Origin: Mycocentrospora acerina
Lineage: Eukaryota > Ascomycota > Dothideomycetes > Pleosporales
Reading direction: 5' to 3'
Length of the DNA stretch: 64,000 nucleotides
NCBI GenBank assembly: GCA_022701365.1
Contig: JAKUHH010000108.1
Location: 58,501 to 122,500, forward strand
In this document: piece by piece, positions 1 through 9,359 of the stretch
Position numbering within the stretch: position 1 is the stretch's first letter
Layout of the letters: every line of letters begins with the position of its first letter
Notes under the pieces: model-generated
Databases searched by the model: none
Told to the model about the DNA's origin: nothing
What the model saw: the letters and a program-made list of their open reading frames with translations, nothing else
Translations under genes and position numbers: made by a program

Positions 1-932
1 TGACTTGTCCTCGGCACGAAGCTTCAGCAAAGGCTCGGGATCGAGCGCTTTGTCGTATGCGACAACAGTGGGCTGTCCTTCAGCCATACCATCATCAGCC
101 TTTAACATGTCGTATATTCTCTGCTGTACAATAGCAGCTGCCTCGGCTTGTTCCTTGCGTAGAGCCTGAAGCCGCTCCTTAACAATGTCCTGTGAGACGC
201 GCCGCAGTTTGGCCTTCGCCTTCCAAACGCGCAGGTTCCGCAGTAGCTGCTCCCAGTAGTCATAGTCAATGGGCTCATCGGAGTCAAGCTTCCTCTTTAC
301 TTGGACTTCAAGTGTTTCGAGCTCTTCGTAGGATTTTGGCGATAGCAACCGGTCGATATCTGATGTGACAGAGCTGGTGCCGCGCGCCTCAGAGGCCGAG
401 GACCGTGACTTGCGACGTGTGTCTTTACAGATGACTTTGAGGGCCTAATCGAGTCAGATTATTGCTTCAGATGCGCTGTAATATCACTTACGCCCCAGTA
501 CTCCCGGTTGCTTTTGTTCGTCTCTAGGGTGAGATAGTTTTCAATCTCTTTTTCCAGCTCTACCAATTCCTCTTCGCGAAGACCCTCCAAAACGCCTTCT
601 GGGTCTGCCACTTCCAGCTCGTGGTCACCTACTTCCTCATCGTGGATTGTCTTTGTTTGGTCCACAAATCGCAGTGTTACAGCCAGCCAGTCGATAGGTT
701 TGGCGCGTCCACCTTTGACGCGTAAGGCCGCCTTCTTCTTTGCTTGCTGCAGCACAAAGCGGTCTTCGTCTGCCACCCATGCCTCTTCAGCTGCATTTGT
801 CGAGCGCTTGGCCGGATGGTCGTGTGCGCGAGTGTCGGCAGAGCGCTTTGCGGGAATTGTTGAAGAGGGCGCTGCGCGCTGAAGAACTCGTTCGCGTTCG
901 TTTCGCCATGGCGGAGGGTTTTGTGATGACAT
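1..932 (-). CDS. Cactin, spliceosome-associated protein (5' part; runs off left edge)
   Basis: Exon 1 runs 932-492 (147 codons), a 47-nt intron occupies 491-445 (donor GTAAGT, acceptor TTAG), and exon 2 runs from 444 past the left edge in the same phase. The N-terminus is basic and disordered. It is followed by the Cactin central-domain block around residues 55-85 (ADEDRFVLQQAKKKAAL, then GGRAKPIDWLAV). Exon 2 contains the conserved YDYWEQLLRNLRVWKAK segment. In the Cactin family this middle domain is followed by a C-terminal CactinC domain, which lies outside the window. Cactin is a nuclear protein that works with the spliceosome; in fission yeast it also supports telomeric RNA processing. 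The gene is divergent from the XLF gene with 300 bp between the start codons. The identification rests on recognisable domain text and is firm; only the 3' end is missing. Confidence 0.9.
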
Positions 933-1232
933 TTGTACTCTAGAATGGCTGCTTCATGCGGATTTGTTGGAAATTCGTAAAGATAGCTGTATTGATATTG
1001 TTTGTGAAATCTTTGGCTAGGGCTGAAGGCTGCAATCGCGCGTGACGTACCTGCCGCATGGGCCTAAGTTGAAGGGGCTCATGTCTTGGCATCTGCCTTT
1101 CACTTTGACCAGACCTCCCTCAACTGGTATGGAGCTCATTACGTTTTCTCTCTCTTATTATTTTCTTTAATCAAACTGCTCTTCTCATCCAAGACTTTTG
1201 GCCTGCCACTGCTCCATTTGACTGGCTCAAAA
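933..1232. promoter_or_regulatory. Shared Cactin/XLF divergent promoter
   Basis: These 300 bp separate the two start codons. No TATA box or clear tandem motif stands out. An open frame upstream of the XLF start (from 1086) is hydrophobic and unlike the family, so I treat it as 5' UTR. Confidence 0.5.
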
Positions 1233-2921
1233 ATGTCTTGTTGGCGTGTTTTGGAGCTATCTGAGCAGCCAGATGGTGCAGCGATTCCACAGCTTCTGGT
1301 GAAATCGGTCTTCCACACGGACTCATACACCGTGCATATTACAGATTTGAGCAACATATGGAGTGAAGAGCTAGACCTGGACGGAATTGTGGGACGAGCT
1401 TCGAAAGAGCAATCGCCAATTGAAGTTAGCAAACAGGATATTACGCAGCTTGCCATCCTACTTGACAATGTCAACAAGTCGCTGGTGGATTCGAGAGATG
1501 CTACTTGCCATATGACTCGGGATCATCTGGAAGGCCTCATACTGCATAGCACAACCAAGCTTCCAGAGCCACTCGATTCTTTGAAATGGAAGTTCCATCT
1601 AGTCAAGAGAACTGCCACAATACTCAGAAATGAGCTCATTCTTCCGCTCCTGGTTTCATCACACATCCAAAATGAGCGCATTACTGATCTTATTCTCACA
1701 ATCTCAACAAAGGATAGCGCTCTGGATCGTTTAGTAGATCAATACGAGTCCAGCAATCTAGATTTAGCTGCTGCCTTCCCTAGTATTGGCCGTCTTAAGT
1801 CGGGAAGGAGAACTATCAAGCGCGACCAGGCGGCCCGGCATATTACCGCTCTACAACCATTTCGTGAAGAGGTTTGGCGAGAGGAAACAGGACAACTAGG
1901 AAACTCGGATGTCACCACGCTGGGAATGTTCCAAGAGGCTTTGTCACAGTGCGATCCTGAGGTACCGCTACAGCTGAAGATGGGTGACACACACAAAACT
2001 TGGTGGACTGATATCTCGAAGCAAATAGTACCCACACGTACTATATCCAATATTAACCACGAGAAGCCTGCGCATGTAACAAAGCCGATGAAAGACCCCT
2101 CTGACTCTACTGAAGATGAGACAGATGCTGAATTCGAAACTCAAGAGCATTTTAACGTAAGCAATTTGGCAATTCGCTTTCGCGGACTTGAATCTGATAT
2201 GTTCACTTAGACACGAAAAACCTTAGTAGCGCCAATCGAGTCGTTAAAGACTGCACCATCTTTGAATCCAGGTGGACGAGAGCTAAGTGAAGATGAGTCA
2301 ACAGAGGAGGATGATGATTATGATGATGATCTGGATGCGTCTTCTACTAGTCAGAATCAAAATCGGAGTCGTAACCTAAAAAAGACATCCTCACACACAA
2401 AACCATCAATTCTAGAATCATCAATACCACTTCAAGCAAGTCCTCCTTCAATTTTTAATTCGAAGTCGAAGGGTTTCCGGATAGGGGGCCAGTCAAAAAA
2501 TTCAGCGGTCCAGCCTCCGTCGCCACTGCAAGAAATCACAAATAAAGTACTAGAGGCAGAAGTTCAGGAGACAAAAGAGCCGACATTACCAGTGCCGTCC
2601 CAAACAGTTTCACAGCTGAATGTGACTCCAAAGAAACTAAGGAGAACTTTCAAGATCGGGGGCAAGGTTAAAGATGGCGACGACTCACAGCGCTCTCTTC
2701 TCCCATCTTCACAGATGACTCGTATGCGATCTCCTACCACTGGACTCATGTCTTCACCACCCCCATCATTAGACATTGATATAAAAGAAGTGGCACCAAT
2801 AGAGGAAGTGCAGGAAGAGACGCTAGAGGAGAAAGCAGAACGGAGGAGGGCGGAGTTGAAGCGAAGGAATGAAGAGGTAGCAAAAAAGCAAGCACAGATG
2901 AAGAGGAAGAAGCGGTTTTGA
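1233..2921 (+). CDS. XLF/Nej1-type non-homologous end-joining factor
   Basis: Exon 1 is 1233-2156 (308 codons). The intron is 2157-2210 (54 nt, GTAAGC...TTAG) and exon 2 is 2211-2921, giving 544 aa. The start MSCWRVLEL matches the usual beginning of the fungal XLF head domain, and upstream codons in the frame are not family-like. Residues 1-130 form the head domain and about 130-240 a helical stalk. The rest is a long acidic then basic tail. The last residues, KRKKRF at the stop codon, look like the XLF-type Ku-binding motif. The tail also carries two copies of a short F-[RK]-I-G-G motif (codons at 2475 and 2649). XLF bridges DNA ends with Ku and ligase IV in the nucleus. The family call is strong for the head domain; the tail is much longer than in human XLF (299 aa), a difference often seen in filamentous fungi. 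Confidence 0.85.
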
Positions 2922-3712
2922 TTAGCGATCAGAGGGCGCAATGCAAAAATACCCCGTGAATAGTGAATATGGATTGTATCGTGCTATGAATATTGTGTGT
3001 AAGCAAATCAGGAACCTAACGCGTTTTTTTGTGGCGTCGATCATACTGTAGACAATCGACTGTTTTAGTTTGTCTCGCATCAAACCAGCGCACAATCCAA
3101 GCATTTGGCAAATTTCCACTCGCAAATGATGAACTGAGGCATAGGTAAACGAATGGGCCGCGAGTACGACACATGCCACAGGCATGCATACCGGAGTACT
3201 GCATTTCATCTTTCGTTCTTTATTTGCAGCGCACATCACGCGCCTTCTTCCTTCACTTGTTGGCCCTCACTCGTTCTACCGCTGTTTGTTTGTCCATGCT
3301 TTTCGAGTGCAGGAATTTAATTTTGGCATCGCCTTCCGTTATCTACATTTGGCCATCTTAACACTATCGGGCTTTCCAGCGCGTCGCGGGCGACAACTGC
3401 GACCCAAGACATTATGTGTCTCTATCATTATATCTATTTCTCCACATGCCAGCACGCTGAGTTCAGCAAAGTGACCTACTGCGACACGGCGAAAGTACTC
3501 ACCTTGCACAAGCGGTATGTTTAACTAACACTGTGAGGCTGCAAGGAGATACTGATAATAACAGAGATCATTTTTCGTCGCGCGGCATCAGTGCAATTAA
3601 TATCTCAGCTGACAGTTGTCGTCAGCTGTCCACTCATCCCCTGGTAATCTCCGCGAACAGAAGCAGTTCTTCATATGTGCATAATCTGCAGCAGCAGCAC
3701 CTTCATCACAAC
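2922..3712. other. Intergenic between XLF and the 972-aa orphan
   Basis: This stretch holds the XLF 3' end and the leader of the next gene. The reading frame of the next gene is open back to about 3533 without an ATG. A possible upstream intron (ACTAAC branch-like sequence near 3524) could hide a short 5' exon, but I cannot place it. Confidence 0.4.
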
Positions 3713-6631
3713 ATGTCAACACTGGTACCTGCAAAGACCGGCATTTCAATTGCCTGGGATGTTTCCTCTGCAGAACAAGAAGTTCATTCACTTCAGCATG
3801 CAGCATATATTCCACGCTCAGTTCTCAGAGATGGTGTGCACAATGGAGAGAACAGTGCTTTACACACCAACTCGTTATTCCATAACCCAAACAAACATGT
3901 GTTCCCGGATGGCCAAGCATCATTTCCATTGGAACCTAATCATGGTGGTAAGATCATGGACATTGCTGCTTGCTTTCAATCCTCCGCTGGTATCTCACAT
4001 TCTGACGCATCTGAAGTCCTTAATGCCAATCTTGTCAACAAGACTACTAAGACTACCCACTCAACACCAGACTTCAGCACAGAGATGACCCGAGAATGCC
4101 TCGATACGAGTGTTCATGTGCAAACCAACAGATATACTATCGGCGACAGTTTTCAGGAGTCTTGTAGTCCTCGCAAGTCGATACCTTCACATTGGCTATC
4201 CAAGAGTGGTGGGCCAAACTTGGCGACAGCCCAACGGGCACGGGTTCGTGGCAGCAAGAAGCGGTCTCAGAGCGGATCGCCAGTCGAGGTCAAGACCGTT
4301 CGTGGAACGACCGGCTCAAACGATCTGGCCAAGGCACACCTAACAGAGGGAGCGACGTTCCTTACCAAGGAGACACTTGCCGCTGTCGGAAATAATATCA
4401 CATCGCCGAGACTGGCACATAGTCCTATAAAGCTTCATCACTCTATTTCGAAGGCGACAGCAAAAAGCCCTGTGGGAACATCAATACGCAGCTCTCCACG
4501 AAAGAAGGGTATACCTCTACTTGGAACGTCACCGAGTAGAGTAAAGTTTCGCGGCACTGAACCAGCGTCATCAAGTCATGAAAGATCGCTTTGTAATGTT
4601 GCATCTTCTTCTGGAAGAGCGTCTTTCTACCTCGAAAAAGACTCTCTAGAAAAAAAATCTGTGGAACTAGAACTTAGCCTCGAGTCAGCTGCAGAACCGC
4701 TTGATTGCCTTCACCTTCCTGTTTCCGATGCGAATATTGACAGAGGAAAAAATCATATCAACAGATATAATGGAATTACGGTAGCAGCAATCAAAGTAAA
4801 GCCCAAACTTGCTGTCGATACGGCATGGAATGCGTTTTCTTATACAGATGCTCAGTCGGAAAATACTTTGGTATCCGCTAAAACTAGCTTGGGAGTGGGT
4901 TTTGGCCCAGGAAGTAGTCCAGTTTCGCTACTACAGGTGTCGCGTATTCCTCGAGCATTGGTAGGAAACAAACCAAGTTCTGCGCGTAGCCCTACACGCA
5001 GTCCTGTACTGAAGCAATCGAAGTTGGTAAATTTTTCATCGTTCGAAATCAACAGGTCACAGCATGATCCGCAAGGAGTGTCGCAACATTCTGCTTACGC
5101 TAGAGCTCCAGCAACTGAATCTCTTCGTTATGCTCGCACCATCAGCGGCTCCGATTCAAATGATATTTTGCCACATCATCGTAAAACTGATCAGGTCACG
5201 TACCCAAGTATAGACGGTGGTGTAATGCACGTTGATATCCAGCAAGCCCAAGTTCAGTCCGACAGAGCTCAGGCATGCACTGCTCGCGAAGATACAGCCA
5301 TCGCGTATGAAAAGCCCGAGCTTGCGTTTACTAACAGTATCAATATTTTGGAGCGAACTTCCCGAGTATCGAGTGCATCAACCGTTACAATGGCGCCAAA
5401 CGCAGAATACCCTGTTCCAATAGACTCTACTGTCATCCATAGCCGCAGAAATTCGGACACGAGTAGTATGGGAATGGGTGGGAAAGCTCCTGACCCTTCG
5501 TTTAACTTTATTTTGGGCGACACTGATGGTACAAATATTTTGAGCACCAATGATACTGCCTCAATCACATCAAGTCACGCAACCATCATTACTCACACAA
5601 CGCCAAGTAGAGGCCGAAGCGCGCAGTACATGCCGAACAATCGAAAGCAAGCAGAGAGTCTTCACTCTATACAATCCAATTCGACCTCGGAGCTTCGTGC
5701 CACGGCACCAGAATTTGTGCCTGGGCAGTCGCAAGTTACGGAGGGCATAGGCATGCCTGCAGAGACAACATCAGTTCAGTTGAACGAGACTGTGGTTATT
5801 CCCAGCTTTTACGCACTCGACAGTTACGGCTTGCCTTGCCTCTACTACATGTACCCAATTCCATATATTTTCCCACAGGGCTTTGGCAAGGGCCGAGCGA
5901 AGTCACCGAGAAAGCCACGACCTCGGAAGCAGCGCTCGACTCCATTTTCATCTGTTGAGCTTTTGAATCACAATTCTCACAATGGTTTTACTAAAATGGA
6001 GACGACGGAGAGTTTTGCGACTGCTGGGACTGATTCTGAATCATGTGGAGTTTCTGCGACTTTGGAACAAACTTCTGTTCTGATGTCGGAGTCAGAGCCG
6101 AAGTCAGAGCCAGAGCCGCAACGAAACGCACAACGACCGACTAATGACCAGCCTCGCAAGATAAATAGCCCAGAATCACCCTGGTATGCAGAATCCCGAG
6201 AGACAGACGCCCAGTCTCCAGTCGAGGGTTCCCCCATTCCCTTTGCTCGTCAGCTAGACCTAATCACTCGTCAATCGGCCATGGGCAAAGCTGGCAATGG
6301 CCTCAAACAACACAACGCACCCCTCCATGTTGACTTGACGACATTTCAAAATGTGGGGATTCCCCAAGGTCCACGCAGCATGCGCTCGAGACACAATACA
6401 CTGCCCTTTCGCCAGTCACGGCGCGGCAACGGACTCTATGGCGGCCGTGGCGCGGTTGGTCTCCCCATTCATGCCACTGCTCCTTTTCCGGATCCTGTGG
6501 CGCCAATGGGGAGGCCAAGGCAATATGTTGGATATACAGTCGGTGGCGATGCGTGTGGCCGTGTGGATATTGATGTTGCGGCTGAGTGGGGTGGTGGGCC
6601 GGCATGCCACGCTTGTGAGGGTGATGATTAG
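3713..6631 (+). CDS. Large disordered protein of unknown function, 972 aa
   Basis: A single open frame starts at ATG 3713 (MSTLVPAKTG); the frame stays open 60 codons further upstream but with no ATG, so a short upstream exon cannot be excluded. No domain is recognised. The protein is rich in Ser, Thr, Pro and Asn with many SPxK/SPxR sites (SPRKS, SPRKK, SPTRSP), which resemble CDK or other proline-directed kinase targets. Around residues 690-750 a tyrosine/proline-rich hydrophobic patch (ALDSYGLPCLYYMYPIPYIF) is followed by a very basic stretch (KSPRKPRPRKQR). The C-terminus is Gly-rich and ends with a WGGGPACHACEGDD tail carrying two cysteines. The patch and tail look constrained within an otherwise loose sequence. 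The long uninterrupted frame and the absence of repeats support a real gene; its role is unknown. Confidence 0.7.
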   Translation: MSTLVPAKTGISIAWDVSSAEQEVHSLQHAAYIPRSVLRDGVHNGENSALHTNSLFHNPNKHVFPDGQASFPLEPNHGGKIMDIAACFQSSAGISHSDASEVLNANLVNKTTKTTHSTPDFSTEMTRECLDTSVHVQTNRYTIGDSFQESCSPRKSIPSHWLSKSGGPNLATAQRARVRGSKKRSQSGSPVEVKTVRGTTGSNDLAKAHLTEGATFLTKETLAAVGNNITSPRLAHSPIKLHHSISKATAKSPVGTSIRSSPRKKGIPLLGTSPSRVKFRGTEPASSSHERSLCNVASSSGRASFYLEKDSLEKKSVELELSLESAAEPLDCLHLPVSDANIDRGKNHINRYNGITVAAIKVKPKLAVDTAWNAFSYTDAQSENTLVSAKTSLGVGFGPGSSPVSLLQVSRIPRALVGNKPSSARSPTRSPVLKQSKLVNFSSFEINRSQHDPQGVSQHSAYARAPATESLRYARTISGSDSNDILPHHRKTDQVTYPSIDGGVMHVDIQQAQVQSDRAQACTAREDTAIAYEKPELAFTNSINILERTSRVSSASTVTMAPNAEYPVPIDSTVIHSRRNSDTSSMGMGGKAPDPSFNFILGDTDGTNILSTNDTASITSSHATIITHTTPSRGRSAQYMPNNRKQAESLHSIQSNSTSELRATAPEFVPGQSQVTEGIGMPAETTSVQLNETVVIPSFYALDSYGLPCLYYMYPIPYIFPQGFGKGRAKSPRKPRPRKQRSTPFSSVELLNHNSHNGFTKMETTESFATAGTDSESCGVSATLEQTSVLMSESEPKSEPEPQRNAQRPTNDQPRKINSPESPWYAESRETDAQSPVEGSPIPFARQLDLITRQSAMGKAGNGLKQHNAPLHVDLTTFQNVGIPQGPRSMRSRHNTLPFRQSRRGNGLYGGRGAVGLPIHATAPFPDPVAPMGRPRQYVGYTVGGDACGRVDIDVAAEWGGGPACHACEGDD

Positions 6632-7147
6632 GAGGATAATTGGGTGGAGGTTGGGGAGATTTCTAGAAGAGAAGGATTGAGAAGGATTGGATTGGAGTGG
6701 AGTGGAGTTTTTTTTTATTGAATTAGCTTGGGTTCATGGGGTTACTGGCATGGATAGGTTTTTGTTTTGTTTTGTTTCGGGCGGTGAATAATGTATAGAT
6801 GGAAGGAAGGAAGGAAGGAAGAAAGAAAGGGGGGAAGCGGGGTACCCACTGGTGGTTATTAGTTGTAGAATAGAATACAAACAAATTGACACATATCATT
6901 TGACTTGAGGATCTTATTTTCTTGAGATGCCTGGGGTGGTAAGTGGTGATGATGGTGATGATGATCATTAGACATGCTGGGAATTAAATCGAGCGAAGAT
7001 GGTATTCTACACACTTGATATGAATTGATTAAATTTTAATTTTTTTGGTAAATATAAGTATATAGTATACCTAAGACTTTACTCGTGGTGTAGGTAGGTA
7101 GGTATGTGTGTAGTACGGGACTCACGACTTCTCAGCTCTTCCGCACC
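6632..7147. other. Convergent intergenic with GGAA microsatellite
   Basis: This is the 3' region shared by the orphan gene and the F-box gene. It contains a (GGAA)n run at 6801-6829, short GATGATGG runs near 6945-6965 and AT-rich sequence near 7030. No gene was seen. Confidence 0.6.
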
Positions 7148-7261
7148 TCATATTTTTCTTTCCTGAAAGTCTTGTCTACCTTTTTCGTCATCTTCGTTGT
7201 CGTCGTCGCTATATAAATCCACTTCGTCGTCATCGTCGTCATCATCGTCGTCATCGTCGTC

Positions 7262-7299
<38 letters not shown>

Positions 7300-8821
7300 A
7301 CGACAACGAAGAATCCAACCCCCACCATCCATCACTAGACCCATCATCCCCCAAGTTCGTATCCTCCTTAACCGTGAAGTCTATCCCCATCCGCGAAAAG
7401 GACAAAACGAGCGGTGTCCAGCAGTTGTGCTTTGAGCGTTTGGGCACGTGAATAGTGAGGTATTTCAGGAGGGGGGTTTGTACCTGTGCATCGAGGGCGA
7501 GGGAGTTGAGAGCTAGCATTATGGGGGAGGAAGATTTTGAGTTTGAGATGTAGGTCTGGGTGGAGAGGTGGAGGGTTGTGAGGGAGGGGGGGAGGATGTG
7601 GGATATTGTGGGGTTGAGGTGGGATGAGGATGAGGATGAGGAACTGGAGGGCGGGAGGAGGGCGTGGAGGGGGCAAGAGAGATGGGTTAACGCGGAAAAG
7701 TTTCTTAGGGCTTTGTCGAGGGTGGGGAGAGTGAGGAAGGATTCTTGCAAGGTGGTGTCGTAGTGGATGGTGAGGGATTCGAGGGTTGTGCGTTGTGGCG
7801 AGAGGATAGTGGTTAGGGGCTTAGAGCGTGTGGATGGGTTTTCGAGAGGGTCGGGATCTGCTTCGTAAGAGAGGTTGAGGGTGTAGATGAATGATTTGAG
7901 ATGGCGTGGGGAGAGGAGGATGATGGACAGCAGGGATGTCTCGATGAGGCTGTCTTCAAAGTGGAGAGTGGAGAGGTTATTGCTGGAGGGGAGGATGTGG
8001 CGGGAGCGGGCCGAAGGAGAGAGGTCGGTACTAGGACTGCTGAGGGTGTCAAGGTGGCGGATATGTAGGGTGCGAAGAGATGGGATGCTGAAGACTGGGG
8101 CGAGGCGTAGCAGGGGAGTGTTGAAGAGGGCGTTGATGTGGAGGGAGTGTAGGTTCTTGAATGAGTGGCTGTTTGAGGAGTGTTTGATGATGTCGATCCA
8201 TTTTGGTGGATCGGTGTAGCGGCTGCGGCTACAGTGGATGTCTAGGATAGTGATATTGGATGTGAACATGAGAATTGCTGAATGTAGTATCTCAGAGTCA
8301 TGTCTTTTGGCTTCATTACAGTCGGTGGCCCAGTCCTTCCAGTTTGATATACTGAGAGCTTTGAAGCCGGCTTTGATTGTTCGCTTGTCTGCGGCAGTTG
8401 CTGTATACGGGTTGGGGTCCTCTGGTTCATCGCCAAGGTTAGGCTTAACATGTAGCCGTTGGACGGTCGCCGCGAGTGATGGATTAGAGATGACGGTTCG
8501 CAGGAAGAGGTATGGCTGGAAGATATGGCCATGGTATGATTCATAAAGTTTGTTGCAGACTATGCGATGAAAGCGACGGTTTGTTAATGACAGGCTGGCG
8601 AGTGTTGGTATGGCCTCTGGTTGTGTGTGTGTCGTCGACGCTTCCGATGAATCTTCATGGGACAACCAATCTAAAATGTCCAAAACCAGCTCTTCAGGAA
8701 GATGATTGATTGTTGCAACTGAGCCAGTATTCTTAAGTCTATCCGGTCTCGTCTTTTGTCGGCGCTTAGTCTTTTGCGAGGGTAGAGGTGGAAAATTGCG
8801 ATGATTGAGGGTCGGCGGCAT
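7148..8821 (-). CDS. F-box protein with poly-aspartate tail, 557 aa
   Basis: A single exon runs from ATG 8821 to TGA at 7148. Residues about 38-95 form an F-box: INHLPEELVLDILDWL, then SLTNRRFHRIVCNKLYESY. The middle resembles loose leucine-rich repeats (repeated SLRTLHIRHL- and LSTLHFEDS-like lines), the common architecture of substrate adaptors of SCF ubiquitin ligases. Near the C-terminus an uninterrupted Asp-rich tract (residues about 500-545) is encoded by a GAT/GAC triplet array at about 7205-7300. Next to a long Ser run in the middle (codons near 7630-7650) this suggests slippage-prone coding DNA. The F-box would bind Skp1; the substrate is unknown. The gene is convergent with the upstream orphan and lies head to tail with RPD3 on the same strand. 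Confidence 0.8.
7205..7300 (-). repeat. Coding GAT/GAC triplet repeat (poly-Asp)
   Basis: On the plus strand this is a run of TCG/TCA triplets, pure CAT between about 7265 and 7299. It encodes the Asp tract of the F-box protein. The antisense reading gives a poly-Ser frame that is not a gene. Confidence 0.85.
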
Positions 8822-9359
8822 TGATGGGGAAGAAGTAAGGTATGTTTAGTGAACTTAATTATACATGAGCTTGAGATTGGGCAGATATTTGGGAAGCAGC
8901 GTTGTGATGAATATGGACAATCCCCTCTACATCAGTTGGTTGGTTGGTGGTCCATTCATGGCTATTGTATCGACTCAAGTACATCAGTCGTTCGTGATGC
9001 GTCATGTCCATCGCCAAGCTCATTTAGTCAGCCTGTCCAAGCCACTCTGGTTTCTACAACCCCTTCACGTGAGACGGTAGTTGACGGCTTGAGCAATCAA
9101 ATTAAAGCTAAGAATCAATCAATCAATCAATCAAAAAAGGTATCCCAGGAGCAGACTATACCAGTCCACTACACCATAAACACCCAGCTACCCAGTGTAA
9201 AAGCTGCAAGACAAAAAGTCAAAAGTCCCTACAACGCCCATGTAATGCCCCTTCTTGTGCACCCACATGATGCCTTTTCTTGTGCATCCGCGTAATTCCT
9301 CTACTTGTGCATGCCTCTTATTCCAACGTCAGATCGTCCAAGCCACGTTATATGGTATA
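8822..9359. other. Intergenic 3' of RPD3, promoter side of F-box gene
   Basis: This stretch includes an (AATC)n run at 9113-9134 and a three-copy 25-bp repeat at 9244-9318, described separately. No gene was seen. Confidence 0.6.
9244..9318. repeat. 25-bp imperfect tandem repeat, three copies
   Basis: The shared core CTTGTGCA occurs at 9254, 9279 and 9304, exactly 25 bp apart, with similar flanks (AATGCCCCTT, TGATGCCTTT, TAATTCCTCTA). It begins 42 bp beyond the RPD3 stop codon and is probably transcribed in its 3' UTR. Confidence 0.75.

Noticed and set aside
1086..1232. Upstream extension of the XLF frame
   Set aside because: It is a hydrophobic low-complexity segment; the family starts at MSCWRVLEL.
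7197..7451. Poly-Ser open frame on the plus strand
   Set aside because: It is the antisense of the poly-Asp triplet array.
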